A DNA stretch of 64,000 bases from Conchocele bisecta (GCA_029237695.1 CM055266.1:13942858-14006857), one strand, 5' to 3'. Numbered from the stretch's first letter, positions 31,964 to 42,412 are shown. Notes: generated by a model not told the origin, from the sequence alone. Program-made: numbers and translations.

Positions 31964-32275
31964 TAGTCAATTTCACCAAAATTGCAATATATACTTATGT
32001 TGCTAAGTACACTTTGATGGAGAACTGATCAGTTTAAGAAGAAATTTATTAACTTTTATTATACTGAATTTATTACATTATCACAGCCATTGGCTGTGAT
32101 AATGAAATAAATCAGCATAATAATTCTGCATACATTTAATCATCAAATATATGCAGTCGTTAGTTCTATATGAAATAATATAATGCATTTCGGGAAACAT
32201 AAATGATTACTCCCTCAAAGTATACTTAGCGAGATAAGTATGCTTAGCAATTTTGGTGAAATCGGTTACAGGTAT
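31962..32275. mobile_element. MITE family A copy 3
   Basis: Left end TGTAGTCAATTTCACCAAAA and right end TTTTGGTGAAATCGGTTACA. Inner GCAATATATACTTATG / ATAAGTATGCTTAGCAA and the central ATTATCACAGCCATTGGCTGTGATAAT hairpin are present. It directly follows the exon-fragment copy. Confidence 0.75.
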
Positions 32276-32317
32276 TGGTATGTGTCAATAACGATTACGA
32301 TGGGGTTCGTTTCATAA

Positions 32318-32390
32318 GCCTGCACATCCAAATGAATATTCACCGACAAGAATAATCACACGTACAATCTGAGAAATTTGAGTGCCTGTG
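32318..32390 (+). pseudogene. Partial copy 2 of exon 8 3' end
   Basis: About 70 bp similar to exon 8 and to copy 1. In frame it has CTSK, then a TGA stop, then IFTDKNNHTYNLRNLSA. It ends in AGTGCCTG with no GT donor. This second decayed copy shows that the exon 3' end was duplicated more than once. Confidence 0.65.
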
Positions 32391-32540
32391 GCCCGTTTCA
32401 CTAAACTGTTCGTAAGTGCAAATTTAAGATCGTCTGGAAATTTAAATTGATGGATTTACATGTATTGAGCATAGGCTGCATATGCAACCTATGCTCAATA
32501 AATGTATATCCAATAATTGTTTACGAACATTTTACAAATG
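32390..32540. mobile_element. MITE family B copy (short)
   Basis: GGCCCGTTTCACTAAACTGT, then the TGAGCATAGGCTGCATATGC palindrome, ending at TTTACGAACATTTTAC. The outer right arm is missing. Confidence 0.7.
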
Positions 32541-32574
32541 GTACCTTGTAACGTTTAAAACCAGTGTATCCTTA

Positions 32575-33195
32575 TCAGTGTGTGGGATCACGTGTTTCCG
32601 AACGGCTTGATGTCGTGTTTATTAGATGTGTTTACAGTAGATTTCCTTTACTATCGTTCTAAAGGAATGAAATATTTCTATGAAATATACTGCAGCTTTA
32701 TTGTATAGGCGGCTTTAATCAAATAATTCTGTCGTTTTGATGAAGAATCTGTTACCTTAAATGTAAATAAAAACTAGAGCATGTGAATGTAAGAAATAAA
32801 CGGTACTTGATTCTTTGTGAAAATAATAAGTTCTTGTAAATAACTTTCAGAGCACCCATAAAACACATATACCAATCCGTTTGTTTGTTAATAGGAAGAT
32901 TTTAAAGAAAATCTACTGTAAAAAATGACGTCACAGATTACGTCACGTCGGAAAATCGGGTTCGGAAACCACGTGATCTCACACCCTGCTTATCAGACTG
33001 CATTGACACTGCTTTCGCTGTTTGCTATTGAGTCACTGAAGAACATTGCTCTGACTAACAGATTCATGCGAGAAGCTGGGAACATGTGAAGGGTAATTGA
33101 ACAAGGACATTCATTATTACCGGAAATCTACTGTAAATGCATCTAAAACATGACCTCACCCCATTCAGAAACCATGTGATCACACGCCCCGATAC
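32575..33195. mobile_element. Inverted-repeat element, GATCACGTG(T)TTCCGAA ends
   Basis: GTGTGGGATCACGTGTTTCC is mirrored by GGAAACCACGTGATCTCACA near 32968-32990. Inner TTTACAGTAGATTTCCTTT / AAAGAAAATCTACTGTAAA also pair. A third, partial end follows at about 33115-33192 (GGAAATCTACTGTAAATGC, then AGAAACCATGTGATCACACG), suggesting a duplicated or composite insertion. Confidence 0.65.
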
Positions 33196-33244
33196 AGTGG
33201 GCAACAATGCATTGCAGAACGACCTTGTTACCTGATACAATGTA

Positions 33245-33440
33245 TCATTTTTGTGGCCGGATTAGCTCCGGTAGAGCGTTGGACTGCAGATCGGGAAACC
33301 CCGGGTTCGATTCCCACCTCAACCTGCTCCGAATGGCCGATTCAGCGTGTCCTTGGGCAAGACAACTTGCTAGCCTAACTTGTGCTAGCCTAGTCCTATC
33401 GGATGGGGACTGAAATAGTCGGTCCCGACATGCAAGGTCA
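33245..33440 (+). mobile_element. tRNA-derived SINE with intact promoter boxes
   Basis: GGCCGGATTAGCTCCGGTAGAG carries an A box and CGGGTTCGATTCCC a perfect B box. GGACTGCAGATCGGGAAACC lies between them, as in a tRNA body. The tRNA-unrelated part runs through GTCCTTGGGCAAGACA and ATCGGATGGGGACTGAAATA. The fold is not a full tRNA (the acceptor stem does not close), so this is a SINE and not a tRNA gene. It ends about 40 bp before exon 9. Confidence 0.75.
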
Positions 33441-33481
33441 TCGAGCCAGTGCCGTCTTTAAATCAAATCATTTGTTCACAG

Positions 33482-33620
33482 TTTCCAGTTTGTGCATGGC
33501 AGTATGTTGTTCACATCGAGCGGCACCCAGTTCTATCATGCCTTCAACATCAGTCTGTTTGGAGACCCGGAGAAATCGCACGTCGTCTGTCGGGATAACG
33601 TCACAAACTCGGACTCAAAG
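33482..33620 (+). CDS. ELAPOR1/2: ELAPOR-family exon 9, MRH domain
   Basis: The acceptor is TGTTCACAG and the donor TCAAAG|GTATGT; 139 nt, phase 2 in and 0 out. It reads FQFVHGSMLFTSSGTQFYHA, then FNISLFGDPEKSHVVCRDN and VTNSDSK. It aligns with GGPSFTSKGLKYFHHF, TLSLCGNQG and SVCTDNVTD. Sequons NIS and NVT. The SLCG cysteine of vertebrate homologues is Phe here (SLFG), while the following VC is kept. A nearby TTTCCAG could mimic an acceptor but would break the phase. Confidence 0.95.
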
Positions 33621-33649
33621 GTATGTTGGAATGTGTAGCGTGTGAAATT

Positions 33650-33990
33650 GGGCTTGTGGTCGTTGCGAACAAACAGTGTAGACCCGGATCAGCCTGCGCA
33701 TCCGCGCAGTCTGATCAGGGTCTGCACTGTTTGCCATTCAGTGTGCGAAACACCTGTCCTGCTTCAAACAGTATAGATCATTATCAGACTGGAGGAGTAT
33801 AGCACACCAGAAGGTAGATAAGCCACAAATGTCATAAGCCCCATTTCTCCATTCACCTGCCTATATTATGGGGTGTTGGCCCCTTTAAGGCTAAATAACA
33901 TTAACAGTTTAGGTGAGATTTTCATTCCTACCCTTAAATATAAATGGGTGGAGATTTCTAAAATGGGGATGAAGTTAGGGTGACAGGTTG
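33650..33990 (+). repeat. Inverted-pair repeat Q, right copy
   Basis: Mirror of 31490-31850: CGCAGTCTGATCAGGGTCTG, GGAGGAGTATAGCACACCAG, TATTATGGGGTGTTGGCCCC, GAGATTTTCATTCCTACCCT and GAGATTTCTAAAATGGGG. Arms of about 340 bp enclose exon 9. Confidence 0.65.
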
Positions 33991-34053
33991 TTCATCGGTG
34001 ACACTCATTAAGAGATATGGTCGAAATTAATTTGTGACCACTGTAGAACCTAA

Positions 34054-34553
34054 NNNNNNNNNNNNNNNNNNNNNNNNNNNNNNNNNNNNNNNNNNNNNNN
34101 NNNNNNNNNNNNNNNNNNNNNNNNNNNNNNNNNNNNNNNNNNNNNNNNNNNNNNNNNNNNNNNNNNNNNNNNNNNNNNNNNNNNNNNNNNNNNNNNNNNN
34201 NNNNNNNNNNNNNNNNNNNNNNNNNNNNNNNNNNNNNNNNNNNNNNNNNNNNNNNNNNNNNNNNNNNNNNNNNNNNNNNNNNNNNNNNNNNNNNNNNNNN
34301 NNNNNNNNNNNNNNNNNNNNNNNNNNNNNNNNNNNNNNNNNNNNNNNNNNNNNNNNNNNNNNNNNNNNNNNNNNNNNNNNNNNNNNNNNNNNNNNNNNNN
34401 NNNNNNNNNNNNNNNNNNNNNNNNNNNNNNNNNNNNNNNNNNNNNNNNNNNNNNNNNNNNNNNNNNNNNNNNNNNNNNNNNNNNNNNNNNNNNNNNNNNN
34501 NNNNNNNNNNNNNNNNNNNNNNNNNNNNNNNNNNNNNNNNNNNNNNNNNNNNN
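34054..34553. other. Assembly gap, 500 N
   Basis: Exactly 500 N, the usual placeholder for a gap of unknown size. CTGTAGAACCTAA stands immediately before the gap and again immediately after it, so the two contig ends may overlap. Confidence 0.98.
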
Positions 34554-34579
34554 CTGTAGAACCTAATCACCACATGTCT

Positions 34580-34978
34580 ACAGCGCTCCAGATAAGGAAT
34601 TAGTAATTGAGTATTGTCACTCCATCATTTCTGAAGCAATTAGGTATTTCAAAATTTTGATTGGGTAAAATAAAATCACACTACTGTTTACACTTCAACA
34701 GACTGCAATTATTGAATAGTTTGCTTCGAAACATATCTTGGCATTTCATTAGAATTGTCTCCTTGGAGACAATTCTAATGAAATACCAAGATGTGTTTTC
34801 ATGGAAAATAAGAAAAATATGCTATATTTGTGGTCTGTTTATTGTTTTCTACAACATGATAAAGGTACCACCATTTTTTTTATTGCTTTTTGATACTCGC
34901 TACTTCTGATTTCAATTGTTTTTTTGGCAATTGTAATTGGGTATTTAAGCAAATACGCAGCTTATCTGGAGCACTGGG
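34580..34978. mobile_element. MITE family C copy 4
   Basis: Ends GCTCCAGATAAGGAATTAGT and CAGCTTATCTGGAGCAC, with the central hairpin GGCATTTCATTAGAATTGTC / GACAATTCTAATGAAATACC. About 400 bp and complete. Confidence 0.85.
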
Positions 34979-35084
34979 TCTATGTCTACACCATTTAGTC
35001 AGTGAAATATTCCTGATAGCGTTGATAATCCGGGTTTAGCTTTACTACACTGCTTAACAGCTCAATTGGTTGTTTTCATGCCCC

Positions 35085-35480
35085 ACCACGATTGTGGAGG
35101 GGGCATTTAGTGTTACCATTGTCCGCCTGTACCGTCCATCCGTCCGTCACAAAACTTTAACGCTAGGGTAAATGTTGTATAATTTCTGTTTCCTTGCACG
35201 GATCTGCTTCATATTTCATACACATATTGCTTTAATGGTCCTCTATCACCATGTGACAAATTCACGTTCGTCACGCTCCCGCTAAGACCAGGGTGAAGGT
35301 CACATACTTGGTGCGTCAAAAACTTTAACGCTCGGGTAAATGTCTTATAATTTCCTTCCACGGATCTGCTTCATATTTCATACACATATTGCTTTAGTAG
35401 TCCTCTACCATCCTGTGACAAATCCATGTTTTAAATTATCTCCATTTCCGATTAAACTTTTCTAACAAATGCTGTTTATA
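35085..35480 (+). repeat. GGGGCATTTAGTG / GTCCGTCC-type noncoding module
   Basis: Starts ATGCCCCACCACGATTGTGG with the complementary AGGGGGCAT, then CCGTCCATCCGTCCGTCAC. Two copies of an AAAACTTTAACGCT(A/C)GGGTAAATG unit with ACGGATCTGCTTCATATTTC follow. Noncoding. Confidence 0.55.
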
Positions 35481-35581
35481 CTGTTAAAGCAGTAAGTGAG
35501 GCATCCGTGTACATTTTCTAGTTGTATTAGTATGAGTTATTACTAACAACGTAACAATCGTTACTAACAATATTTATACCC

Positions 35582-36720
35582 CCCGCAACGAGTTGTGGGG
35601 GGGTATACTGGAGTCAGGTTGTCCGTCCATCCGTCCGTCCGTCCGTCCGAGCTTACAAATGTGGCTAGGAGAACAATAGGTTATGTAATATTCTATTGTT
35701 CCGTGATTTTATGTGGCTAAAATGGGTTTATGTGGCTACAGAACAATAGGGATGAACAAAGGAAAAGGTTAGGGTTAGCCACATAAGTATCCATTTGTAG
35801 GAACGTCTGTCCATCCATCCATCCGTGTGTGCGTGTGTCTGTGTGTCCGTAAACTTAACATCAGAGAAATATCGTTATGACTTCTATTTCCTTCATCTAA
35901 AATGCTTAATATTTCACACATGCATTCTTGTAAGGCTCTACTACCATGCTGTGTCAAATCCACAACCGTCCAACTCCCGCTGATCCCAAGGTCAAGATCA
36001 AATACTTTGTCTCTTTACAAAACTTAAATCAGAGAAATATGTCATAACTTCTATTTCCTTCATCTAAAATGCTTAATATTTCACACATGCATTCCTGTAA
36101 GGCTCTACTACCATGCTCTGCCAAATTCACGACCGTCCAACCCCCGCTGATCCCAAGGTCAAGTCAAATATTTGGTCTCTTTACAAAACTTAACATCAGG
36201 GAAATAAGTTATAACTTCTATTTCCTTCATTGAAAATCCTTAATATTTCACTTGTGCACTCCTCTAAGGTTGTACTATCATGCTGTGACAAATCTACGAC
36301 CATCCAACCCCTGCTGATCCCAAGGTCAAGGTCACATACTTAGTCTCTTTACAAAACTTAACATCAGAGAAATATGTTATAACTTCTATTTCTTTCATCG
36401 AAAATTCTTAATATTTCATGCATGCATTACTCTAAGGCTCTATAATCGTGCTGTGACAAATTCCCGCTGATCTCAAGGTCAAGGTCACATACCTAGTCTC
36501 TTTACAAAACTTAACATCAGAGAAATCGGTTATAACTTCTATTTCCTTGCTCGGATCTGCTTCACATTTCACACATGCATTGCTCCAATGGACCTCTACC
36601 ACCCTGTGACAAATTCACATTCATGCCGCTCCCGCTAAGCCCAGAGTCGAGGTCCAAGCCCACACACTTGGACATTTTTACATATTTTAGTGGTACCTGG
36701 GCCCACACGGGGGTTATTCC
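35582..36720 (+). repeat. Module with GTCCGTCC run and about five 165-bp tandem units (family K)
   Basis: Begins TACCCCCCGCAACGAGTTGT with a complementary GGGGGGTATAC, then (GTCC)n. Tandem units start AAACTTAACATCAGAGAAAT near 35851, 36019, 36185, 36352 and 36506, each with TTCTATTTCCTTCAT, CACATGCATTCCT and CTGATCCCAAGGTCAAG. The spacing of about 165 bp is the same as in the array at 49.8-52.6 kb, and the units share several words with it. No ORF with features. Confidence 0.6.
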
Positions 36721-36834
36721 GTAAGCCTCGCTTACTGACCAATCTAGTTTACTTAGGCCACAGAAAATTAATTTCATGTAATAGATTCTTAAAAAAGGTT
36801 TGGAAAAAAATGTGACAGGCTGGAGACTTTAAAC

Positions 36835-37040
36835 ATTTGCTGATTTCAGGGCTGAATATATAGTTTTGTTATTGTAAATATTCAGTTCTGATTTTGGGAT
36901 TTTCCCCCCATTTGTACATTTACTTGAACATGTACATGTACTTGTACAGGTAATATATGGGATTTAGTACTAAACCCATTGACCCGGCCTTAAATGACCT
37001 TAGCTGTTGATAGGCCGTTAAACCCCAACAAACAAACAAT
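36835..37040 (+). repeat. SINE-like family F, 3' half
   Basis: TTTCAGGGCTGAATATATAG, TTTTGGGATTTTCCCCCCAT, CCCGGCCTTAAATGACCTTA and GTTGATAGGCCGTTAAACCC plus an AACAAACAAACAA tail. It is very like 590-1012, including the ACTTGAACATGTACATGTAC variant, so these two are close relatives. Confidence 0.65.
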
Positions 37041-37654
37041 ACACTTTACGGGATGCAACTCCCATACGACTTGTGACACACGGCATTACACTTTTGCAAC
37101 TCTAATGTGTTTATTTGCGTTTGCCTATACACGCATGTGTGTAGTCGAACTAAGTATATACAGCTGGATTAATTTTGCCGCGATCCTTAATCAGTTATTG
37201 ATCACTGGTGATTAAATCAGATGAACTAAGTTTAATTGGTGTCTGGTAAATTGGCGCCGCGAATTCGCACTTCGATCGCAAACTGACACTTTGACTTAAT
37301 GAGAGTGAAATACCACACATTTCTGTTTTCGGGACATAAAAATTAGTTCGAATTGGCGAATAATCGACGTAACGAAATTACATTGAAAATAATGGGATCT
37401 GAAACGTGACTTGGACACGAATTCGACATAACAAGGGAATTCGACTTAACCGACTTTGAGTAAGCGAATGTAGACTGTATATAAAAAAAATGTACCTCGC
37501 AGTTTATTGTAGGAGCAGATGGGGATGAGACATGCAAATTCATTTTCTTTGGCCTCGTCGCATTTATTTCAAATATGTTATTTGGTACTAAATTTTAGAA
37601 TTTGTTTATGGCTTGTTTAGAAGCAGTCTGAAAATCTGCATCACAGCACACTAG
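37041..37654. other. Intron, no feature recognised
   Basis: About 600 bp without a convincing repeat, ORF or splice-flanked coding segment. It contains AATTCGACTTAAC-like words sometimes seen in decayed DNA transposons, but no clear termini. Confidence 0.35.
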
Positions 37655-37883
37655 TACAGTCCAACCTGTGAATAAATGCCAGCCATGGGACGAGAAGAAT
37701 TTGGCATTTTTTCACAGCTGGTCTTTATTCACAGGGTCTAAATAAGTCGAAACGACTGTGAATAAAGACCAGCTGTGAAAATATGCTAAATAGTTGTGGT
37801 AGTTGAGTAATTGTGAAATTAAAAGTGTTGTTCTATAGTCAGGAAATTGTTATTCGGTAGTCTTTAGCACAGGTTTGACTGTA
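37655..37883. mobile_element. Mariner-like MITE, TACAGTC(C/G)AACCTGTG ends
   Basis: Left TACAGTCCAACCTGTGAATA and right GCACAGGTTTGACTGTA, with TA at both edges. A central pair CAGCTGGTCTTTATTCACAG / CTGTGAATAAAGACCAGCTG forms a perfect 20-bp stem. The same termini define the larger element at 60523-61893. Confidence 0.75.
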
Positions 37884-38390
37884 TATCACATGTATTTATG
37901 TATACTTTACAAAGCACCGAAGCCATGCGGGGAAGCCAGACATATCAAAAGTATGCATTACGTTTATAATGTACTATATTTAGCCTGCATTTGGTTACGG
38001 TTAAATTTTTGCCCTGGTTATGGCATTTCATGTATGAGCAACTCCTCGGAAAGACTAGGGTTTGACATTTTCTAACAGTAAAACTAGGAGATATGAAACT
38101 TTCCAGAGCAAGAATATAGGCTTTGTAATTGCAACCAATGTTGCCTACTCAGTCTGATCAGGGCCTTCATTGCTGGTTGTTATGTCACTTATAACGTTCC
38201 AAATATGTGAATGTTTCAGTGTGTTTTATTGCGCACTTATTTTAGCACATCAATGTGGAAATATGCATTGATTTTCAGATTGAGTAGTGAAAATACTCTT
38301 TAGATACAAAATTTAGGTGGAGCACTGATGATAGATGCAACCTGATCTGTTCTCAAACCATTTCTACTTGAATATTGAATGAAATCCAGC
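37884..38390. other. Intron, mostly unassigned
   Basis: No gene seen. A segment at about 38190-38330 (TTTTATTGCGCACTTATTTT, ATGCATTGATTTTCAGATTG, GGTGGAGCACTG) resembles the right part of the hAT-like MITE at 43835-44218 in opposite orientation and is probably a remnant of it. Confidence 0.4.
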
Positions 38391-39420
38391 AGCTTGATTG
38401 GTCAGCGCTAAGTTGAGGCTCAGTCAATTATATAGCTTCAACATCTGCTCAGAAGAGTTTAACATTCTGGGAGAAGATATTACTTCTGGTAATGCTATAC
38501 ACTTTAATATATAAAAAAAAAAACGTAGTGAATACGTTCGTGTCAATTTGTACTCAAAACCACACAGCTCAGCCTCGACCACAGGTGCCAGAAAAACAAT
38601 CAGTGATAATATCTAGTTTCTAATATAAATAAAAAGGTCAGCAACGCTTTGAAACACACACCTTTTTTAAACCCGATAGAAATTGTTACCTTACCATAGC
38701 ATTTCATGATGAATATTTGTAAAAAGACGTCGTTCAGCATCACTGTGTCATTTAGCAGGTTAAACAGTACTTGGTGTCTGTTTTACAGCACTATTTGTCC
38801 ACATAATCTTCTCCACAAAAAGTCGTTGAAATCGATGGTCCCCTGGAACAGCGAAGCACATTCCGATTGGCTCTTTCTGGAAATGACATCACGTCACGCG
38901 AGTTTTGCTATAACAATGACAGCCAAATTGTTTTTGACAGTACTTGTTAATTTGCAGATTTATTCACAATTATTCTGCACAACAAAGTTGGAATGGTGCA
39001 CATTCCATTCTAGATATATTAATCTACGTATATAATATAGATATAGTCTGGACAATGCCCTGGGAGACTGACAATACCACAAAATACCTGCCTGTCTATA
39101 TACATTATTAATATGTTCAGGGGCCGTCGATTTCGACGACTTCTTCTGGAGAGAACAGGGTGACAAAACTAGTGCTATATTACATGCACATTGTACTTTT
39201 GAACCCGGTAGACAGCACTGTGAGTCTGGATGTTGTATGTTTATACACATTCCATGGAACTTGTTATAATAACCTACCGATTCCTGTCATTTTAACGAGT
39301 TTGAAATATGCACATGTTTTACTACGTTGCTGACCTTACACTTATACTAAAAATGATACTGACATGCGATGTTTTTCAGTCACCTGTGGCCTCGACCAAT
39401 CAAACTTCATGATTTTTAGC
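38390..39420. mobile_element. Foldback-like inverted repeat of about 1 kb
   Basis: The left arm has CTTGATTGGTCAGCG, CTCAGCCTCGACCACAGGTG and, further in, ACAGCACTATTTGTCC and TCGTTGAAATCGATGG. The right arm has the complements GTCGATTTCGACGA, GGTGACAAAACTAGTGCT, CACCTGTGGCCTCGACCAAT and ACCAATCAAAC. Pairing is imperfect, so this is an old palindromic element. Outer limits are uncertain and no transposase is seen. Confidence 0.5.
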
Positions 39421-39774
39421 ATGAGCATGAAGTATATGCTCAGAAATTTTCATACTCGCGGAGCTTGGATTGATGTGCTCAGTTCTGTAGTTCCAGTACT
39501 CTAAAATTCTGGTTGAAATTGATGAAAGTTTGAGTTTCATTTTGAACTACATTGTCAGAAAGAGTTAGATTTTTGTGGTGAAAATGTCAAACTTTTTACT
39601 TTTAACTGTTTGCTCATATTTACCGTATTTCGCTGTGTATTGCGCGCACTGGTGTAAAATCTGGGGGGAAAAAAACAGGAAAAAAATTGTTCGCAACAAA
39701 TTAAAAAAAGTAGTATAAGTATTTTCATGAATGAATTACTTGATTGTGTCTGTGACTGTAGAAATGGAACTTAT
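39421..39774. other. Intron, no feature recognised
   Basis: AT-rich sequence after the foldback-like repeat. No ORF, repeat boundary or splice-flanked coding segment stands out. Confidence 0.35.
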
Positions 39775-39990
39775 AGGTTTTGCGAACAGTATAGATCCAG
39801 ATTAGACTGTACATTCACACAGTCTGATCAGGATCTGCACTGTTTGCCATATCATCAATGAAACACCCGTCGTGCTTCTAATAAGCAATATTGATTGCTA
39901 TCAGGCTACAGGAAATCAGGAATATGCTATTTGATCAGGAGCTATGCTTGTCATAAATTCCATAAGCCCCATTTCTCTAATCACAGCCAA
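39775..39990 (+). repeat. Family E repeat copy
   Basis: TTTTGCGAACAGTATAGATC, CAGTCTGATCAGGATCTGCA, CATCAATGAAACACCCGTCG, GCTTCTAATAAGCA and ATAAGCCCCATTTCTC mark one full unit related to the tandem trio at 6.1-6.4 kb. Confidence 0.6.
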
Positions 39991-40082
39991 GTATTTTCAT
40001 AATACTCAATTATGTTAAGGTATCATTTGATATCAGAAATGTATGACATGATGTGTTTGACATCATTATTAATTGATTATTA

Positions 40083-40332
40083 TGCCCCTGGGTGCCGTTT
40101 CACTAAACTTTGTACGACTAAAAAGTGCAAAATTATGATAATCTGTAAATTTAACATTAACAATGTTTTCTTGTAAACAATCATTGGATTTACATTTATT
40201 GAGCATAGGCTGCATGTGCAGCCTATGCTCAATAAATGTACCAATAAATCCATCAATTGAAATTTCCAGACGATTCTAAATTTGCACTTAAGAACATTTT
40301 AGTCGTACAAAGATTAGTGAAACGCGCCCCTG
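40083..40332. mobile_element. MITE family B copy (complete)
   Basis: GGGTGCCGTTTCACTAAACT to AGATTAGTGAAACGCGCCCC, with the TGAGCATAGGCTGCATGTGC palindrome. Near full length with a short duplication after the palindrome (AATGTACCAATAAATCC). Confidence 0.85.
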
Positions 40333-40790
40333 TTCTCGGTAGAGCCAGAGACATAATAGTGTTTGGACTGTGTGTTCGTGTGTCCGTCTGGTTAAAAAGT
40401 TGCCGAACTTTCTCAATTCTGTCATAACTTCTATATCCCTTGAAAGATCACTTAAATATTTCAGTGCATTATACTTGTGCACAAATGCCACACATCCATG
40501 CTGCCCTTAATATGACATTGACATTTTGACCTTCACCTTTTCTCAAACACTTATAAATTTTGGTTAGGAAGTTTTCGAGAGTTTCTAAATTCTGTCATAA
40601 CTTCTATATCCCTTGAAAGATAACTTAAATGTTTCAGTACATTATACTTGGGCACAAATGCCACAATGCTACCCTTAATATGGCCTTGACCTTTGGTTAA
40701 GAAGTTTCCCAGAGTTTCTCAATACTGTCAGAACTTCTCTTTTCTTTGAATGTCAATCATACTTCATACTTCTGCACACATGCATCAAGT
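40333..40790 (+). repeat. Noncoding repeat module family N, copy 2
   Basis: Starts CGGTAGAGCCAGAGACATAA and GTGTGTTCGTGTGTCCGTCT. Three diverged units with AATTCTGTCATAACTTCTAT, CCCTTGAAAGAT(C/A)ACTTAAAT and CTGCCCTTAATATGACATTG follow. It lies between two family B MITEs. Confidence 0.55.
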
Positions 40791-40837
40791 CTGTATACAC
40801 TTGTATTTCCATAATGACTTTGGCTGAGAACAGGGGG

Positions 40838-41066
40838 CCATTTCACTAAACTTTGTACAACTAAAATGTGCGTAAGTGCAAAACTATTATAGTCTGTAAA
40901 TTTCACATTAACAATGTTTTCTTATAAACAATTATTGGATGTACAGTTATTGAGCATAGGCTGCACATGCAGCCTATGCTCAATAAATGTAAATCCATCA
41001 ATTGAAATTTACAGACGATCCTAAATTTGCATTTACGAACATTTTAGTCGTACAAAGTTTAGTGAA
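40838..41066. mobile_element. MITE family B copy (complete)
   Basis: GGGGCCATTTCACTAAACTT to AAGTTTAGTGAAACGGCCCC, with the central TGAGCATAGGCTGCACATGC palindrome. One of the best-preserved copies in the window. Confidence 0.88.
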
Positions 41067-41505
41067 ACGGCCCCAGGTACATTTCAGCGTGTGTGACCAG
41101 CCTATTCGCTAATCTAACAATGTTTATGTCTACCAATAATAGGTTCACGATCACTCTGTTGACTATAAGGATACAATGAATACAAGCAGTCACTGTGAAA
41201 CAGCAAAAATCTTACAGGACATTCGGTCTGTAGACAGGACAAACATTTACCAGACCGAAAAAAATAATTTCTTAAAATAAAGTTTATTTTGTGTGATATT
41301 TAAGAGCTTTTTTAAGTATATTAGAAAAGCTAGTTAGCACCAAAAGCTCATACCAAAGGAAGGTGATTTCATTATAGTCGGATGTTCGGTCCGGTGACTT
41401 CTGGCGGCTATTTTAACAGACATTTCCGACGGACCGACCACATTCGCTGAGGCTGTGCTAGGATATACAATGGCAACACATGTCCAACATTTAATCTGCC
41501 GGCTT
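41067..41505. other. Intron, no gene seen
   Basis: About 440 bp. An imperfect inverted pair, CATTCGGTCTGTAGACAGGA near 41220 and GTTCGGTCCGGTGACTTC near 41385, may be the remains of a MITE. No coding signal. Confidence 0.35.
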
Positions 41506-41511
41506 CCCAGT

Positions 41512-41572
41512 TGAACCCCTCCAAACTAGACACCCCAGGGTGTCCAGTTTGGAGGGGTTCCACTGTATCTCG
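41512..41572. mobile_element. Mariner-type MITE family I (short hairpin)
   Basis: TTGAACCCCTCCAAACTAGA / CCAGTTTGGAGGGGTTCCAC with central CACCCCAGGGTGTCC. This is almost only the terminal hairpin of the family. Confidence 0.6.
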
Positions 41573-41904
41573 CTCACCGACACACCTTTGCATGCTAGTT
41601 CTATGTTGTCTCGTGTCGTGCATTGTGTATTGCATGCTTGCTTTGGCATTTTAGGCCATCACCATGGACTTGGTAAGCATTTGGTTTTCACAAAATATCT
41701 GTGTTTTTATGTACACAAACAAATCTGGACTTCTAGTTGGAAAAAGGGATCTTAACACAGTAGATATTAGATATAGATATATATATAGAGAGAAGACATC
41801 TACATCTTTCGATATCAGATTTATCAGGTATGACTAGGAAACGTGTAGGAATTTCTACCATTTCCGAGTGGAGCCGGGTAAACTAAATATCAAAAGTCAC
41901 TAGC

Positions 41905-42215
41905 TTGTAGCCGATTTCACCAACATTGCAAAGTATACTTTTCTAGCAAAGTATACTTTGAGGGAGTAATCATTTGTTTTTCCTGAAATGCATTATTTCA
42001 TATAGAAGTAACGACTGCATATATTTGATGATTAAAAGTATGCAGAATTATTATACTGAATTTATTACATTATCACAGCCGAAATGGCTGTTATAATATA
42101 ATAAATTCAGTATAATAAAAATTAATAAATTTATCCTAAAATTGAAAATTTCTCCCTCAAAGTATACTTTGCTAGAAAAGTATTCTTTGCAATGTTGGTG
42201 AAATAGGCTACAGAT
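41905..42215. mobile_element. MITE family A copy 4
   Basis: TTGTAGCCGATTTCACCAAC to GTTGGTGAAATAGGCTACAG, with GCAAAGTATACTTTTCTAGC / GCTAGAAAAGTATTCTTTGC inside and the ATTATCACAGCC hairpin. Complete. Confidence 0.85.
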
Positions 42216-42299
42216 ATTCTGTTTATCAGGTAACGTTTCATGCTAAGCTATGTATATTGTTGTCTTGTTTCCATTGTACCGCCACTCTGACATCATTCA

Positions 42300-42412
42300 G
42301 TAATGACCCAATGAAGCAGGTTGAATGCGGGATCGAACCTGTTGGCCCAGCTTTAAATGACCTTAGCTGTTGATAGGACGTTAAACACCATTAAACATAC
42401 AAAAACAAACAT
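42300..42412 (+). repeat. SINE-like family F, 3' end
   Basis: CAATGAAGCAGGTTGAATGC, GTTGGCCCAGCTTTAAATGA, GTTGATAGGACGTTAAACAC and a short CATACAAAAACAAAC tail. Confidence 0.55.

Noticed and set aside
33253..33325. Candidate tRNA gene with good A and B boxes
   Set aside because: The acceptor stem does not close and a SINE body follows, so it is scored as a tRNA-derived SINE.
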